Source of the DNA: an uncultured Collinsella sp.
GTDB lineage: Bacteria > Actinomycetota > Coriobacteriia > Coriobacteriales > Coriobacteriaceae
Direction: 5' to 3'
NCBI GenBank assembly: GCA_905194675.1
Contig: CAJJTG010000005.1
Location: 1-64,000, forward strand
Length of the DNA stretch: 64,000 nucleotides
Shown: in pieces, positions 63,417 through 64,000 of the stretch
Layout of the letters: every line of letters begins with the position of its first letter
How positions within the stretch are numbered: position 1 is the first letter of the stretch
Notes under the pieces: model-generated
Told to the model about the DNA's origin: nothing
The model's database searches: none
The model's input: the letters and a program-made list of their open reading frames with translations, nothing else
Translations under genes and position numbers: made by a program

Positions 63417-63453
63417 GCCCCCGTCGCTCATGCAGCGCGGGGGCTTTCTTTTT
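63417..63453 (+). terminator. Attenuator terminator in the rplJ leader
   Basis: GCCCCCGTCGCT (63417-63428) pairs with AGCGCGGGGGC (63434-63444) with one mismatch, then TTTCTTTTT. It is the likely switchable terminator of the L10 leader. Confidence 0.85.
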
Positions 63454-63518
63454 GGACATGCCCCCGTCACGTCCTTGTGGCGGACCGTGCCCGGAAAGAA
63501 TTCGAGGAGGTGTAATTC

Positions 63519-64000
63519 ATGCCCCAGCAGTACAAAATCGACAAGGTTGCAGAGATCGAGTCCCGTATCGCCGAGAACGCCGGTCTGTTCGTCGTCAACT
63601 ACAACGGTCTGACGGTTAAGCAGGCTCAGGAGCTGCGTCATCAGCTTCGCGAGTGCGGCGCCGAGATGAAGGTCTACAAGAACAACCTGGTCAAGATCGC
63701 TCTCAAGAACCAGGAGCAGCCCGAGCTTGACGAGATCCTCGCCGGCCCCGTCGCTTATGTGTTCTACGAGACCGAGCCGGTCGAGGCCGCTAAGGCCCTT
63801 AAGGACTTCTCCGCTAAGTCCAAGGGCGTCCTTGAGATCAAGGGCGGTATCTCCGACGGCAAGGCCGTTTCCGCTGATGATGTTAAGGCTATCGCCGAGC
63901 TGCCCACCAAGGATCAGCTTCTCGGCCAGATCGCCGGTCTCATCTCCGGTTTCGCTCGCGACATCGCTGTCTGCGTCAACGGCGTTTCCTCTGGTCTCGC
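63519..64000 (+). CDS. rplJ: 50S ribosomal protein L10 (5' part; runs off window)
   Basis: Stalk-base protein of the ribosome. The 160 codons seen carry the L10 opening YKIDKVAEIESRIAENAG, the VNYNGLTVKQAQELRHQLRE block, YKNNLVKIALKNQ and the C-terminal helix region that binds L12. ATG 63519 follows GAGGAGG. Preceded by an L10 leader and an attenuator. About 28 kb separates it from rplK-rplA, with which it normally forms one cluster. The 3' end and rplL lie beyond 64000. Confidence 0.97.
   Translation, partial: MPQQYKIDKVAEIESRIAENAGLFVVNYNGLTVKQAQELRHQLRECGAEMKVYKNNLVKIALKNQEQPELDEILAGPVAYVFYETEPVEAAKALKDFSAKSKGVLEIKGGISDGKAVSADDVKAIAELPTKDQLLGQIAGLISGFARDIAVCVNGVSSGL

Overview
The window is a dense, high-GC bacterial chromosome segment. 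Codons favour G/C in third position, genes are tightly packed on both strands, and there are many intrinsic terminators and small palindromic repeats between genes. Gene content (FeoA-FeoB fusion, DisA, a LAATG-type cell-wall sorting tail, an actinobacterial-type elongator tRNA-Met, Veg next to IspE, HipA-type kinases) suggests a Gram-positive anaerobe of the Coriobacteriia. A Collinsella-like gut bacterium is my best guess; this is an inference and no rRNA is present to prove it.

Layout. 0-8.6 kb: housekeeping run on the + strand (HAD phosphatase, murI, rph, rdgB, dtd, veg, ispE, tRNA-Pro, tatA, greA, lysS). 9-13.5 kb: ThrE-type amino acid exporter and clpC. 13.6-18.9 kb: accessory block with a RelB/DinJ-PIN toxin-antitoxin pair, dipeptidase pepD, a HipB-HipA pair, and mntP behind a yybP-ykoY manganese riboswitch. 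19-24.5 kb: core run disA-ispD-ispF-cysS-rlmB-yacP. 24.5-30.5 kb: accessory block with a one-gene HTH-HipA-like kinase, tRNA-Thr, tandem palindromes, and a beta-glucoside PTS / GH1 / RpiR locus whose PTS gene is frameshifted. 30.9-35.3 kb: tRNA-Tyr/Thr/Met, tuf, rpmG, tRNA-Trp, secE, nusG, rplK, rplA. 35.4-63 kb: a long accessory and metabolic stretch with a metallophosphoesterase and cytosolic Bmp-like protein, MscS, a wall-anchored 5'-nucleotidase, an ABC importer, a WYL regulator, asnS, an OafA-type acyltransferase, a glucose-type PTS IIA, an esterase, a GntR / dimethylarginine hydrolase / permease locus, FeoAB, an MFS exporter, a GH13 enzyme, a DNA glycosylase and an aminotransferase. 63.3-64 kb: L10 leader and the start of rplJ.

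Read as a whole, the core genes follow the order known from the Bacillus lysS-clpC-disA-ispD-ispF-cysS-rlmB-yacP-rpmG-secE-nusG-rplK-rplA-rplJ region, but the order is opened at three places by accessory blocks. Toxin-antitoxin-like loci sit in two of the openings. The usually contiguous rplKA and rplJ genes are about 28 kb apart.

The most unusual non-coding structure is a 202-bp hairpin at 63074-63275. Its arms comprise 62 perfectly paired base pairs in three blocks, and its edge abuts the -35 box of the rplJ promoter. There are also several families of dispersed palindromes, a tandem array of four ~62-bp stem-loop units at 50838-51110, and a set of clear autoregulatory operators next to the toxin-antitoxin-type genes.
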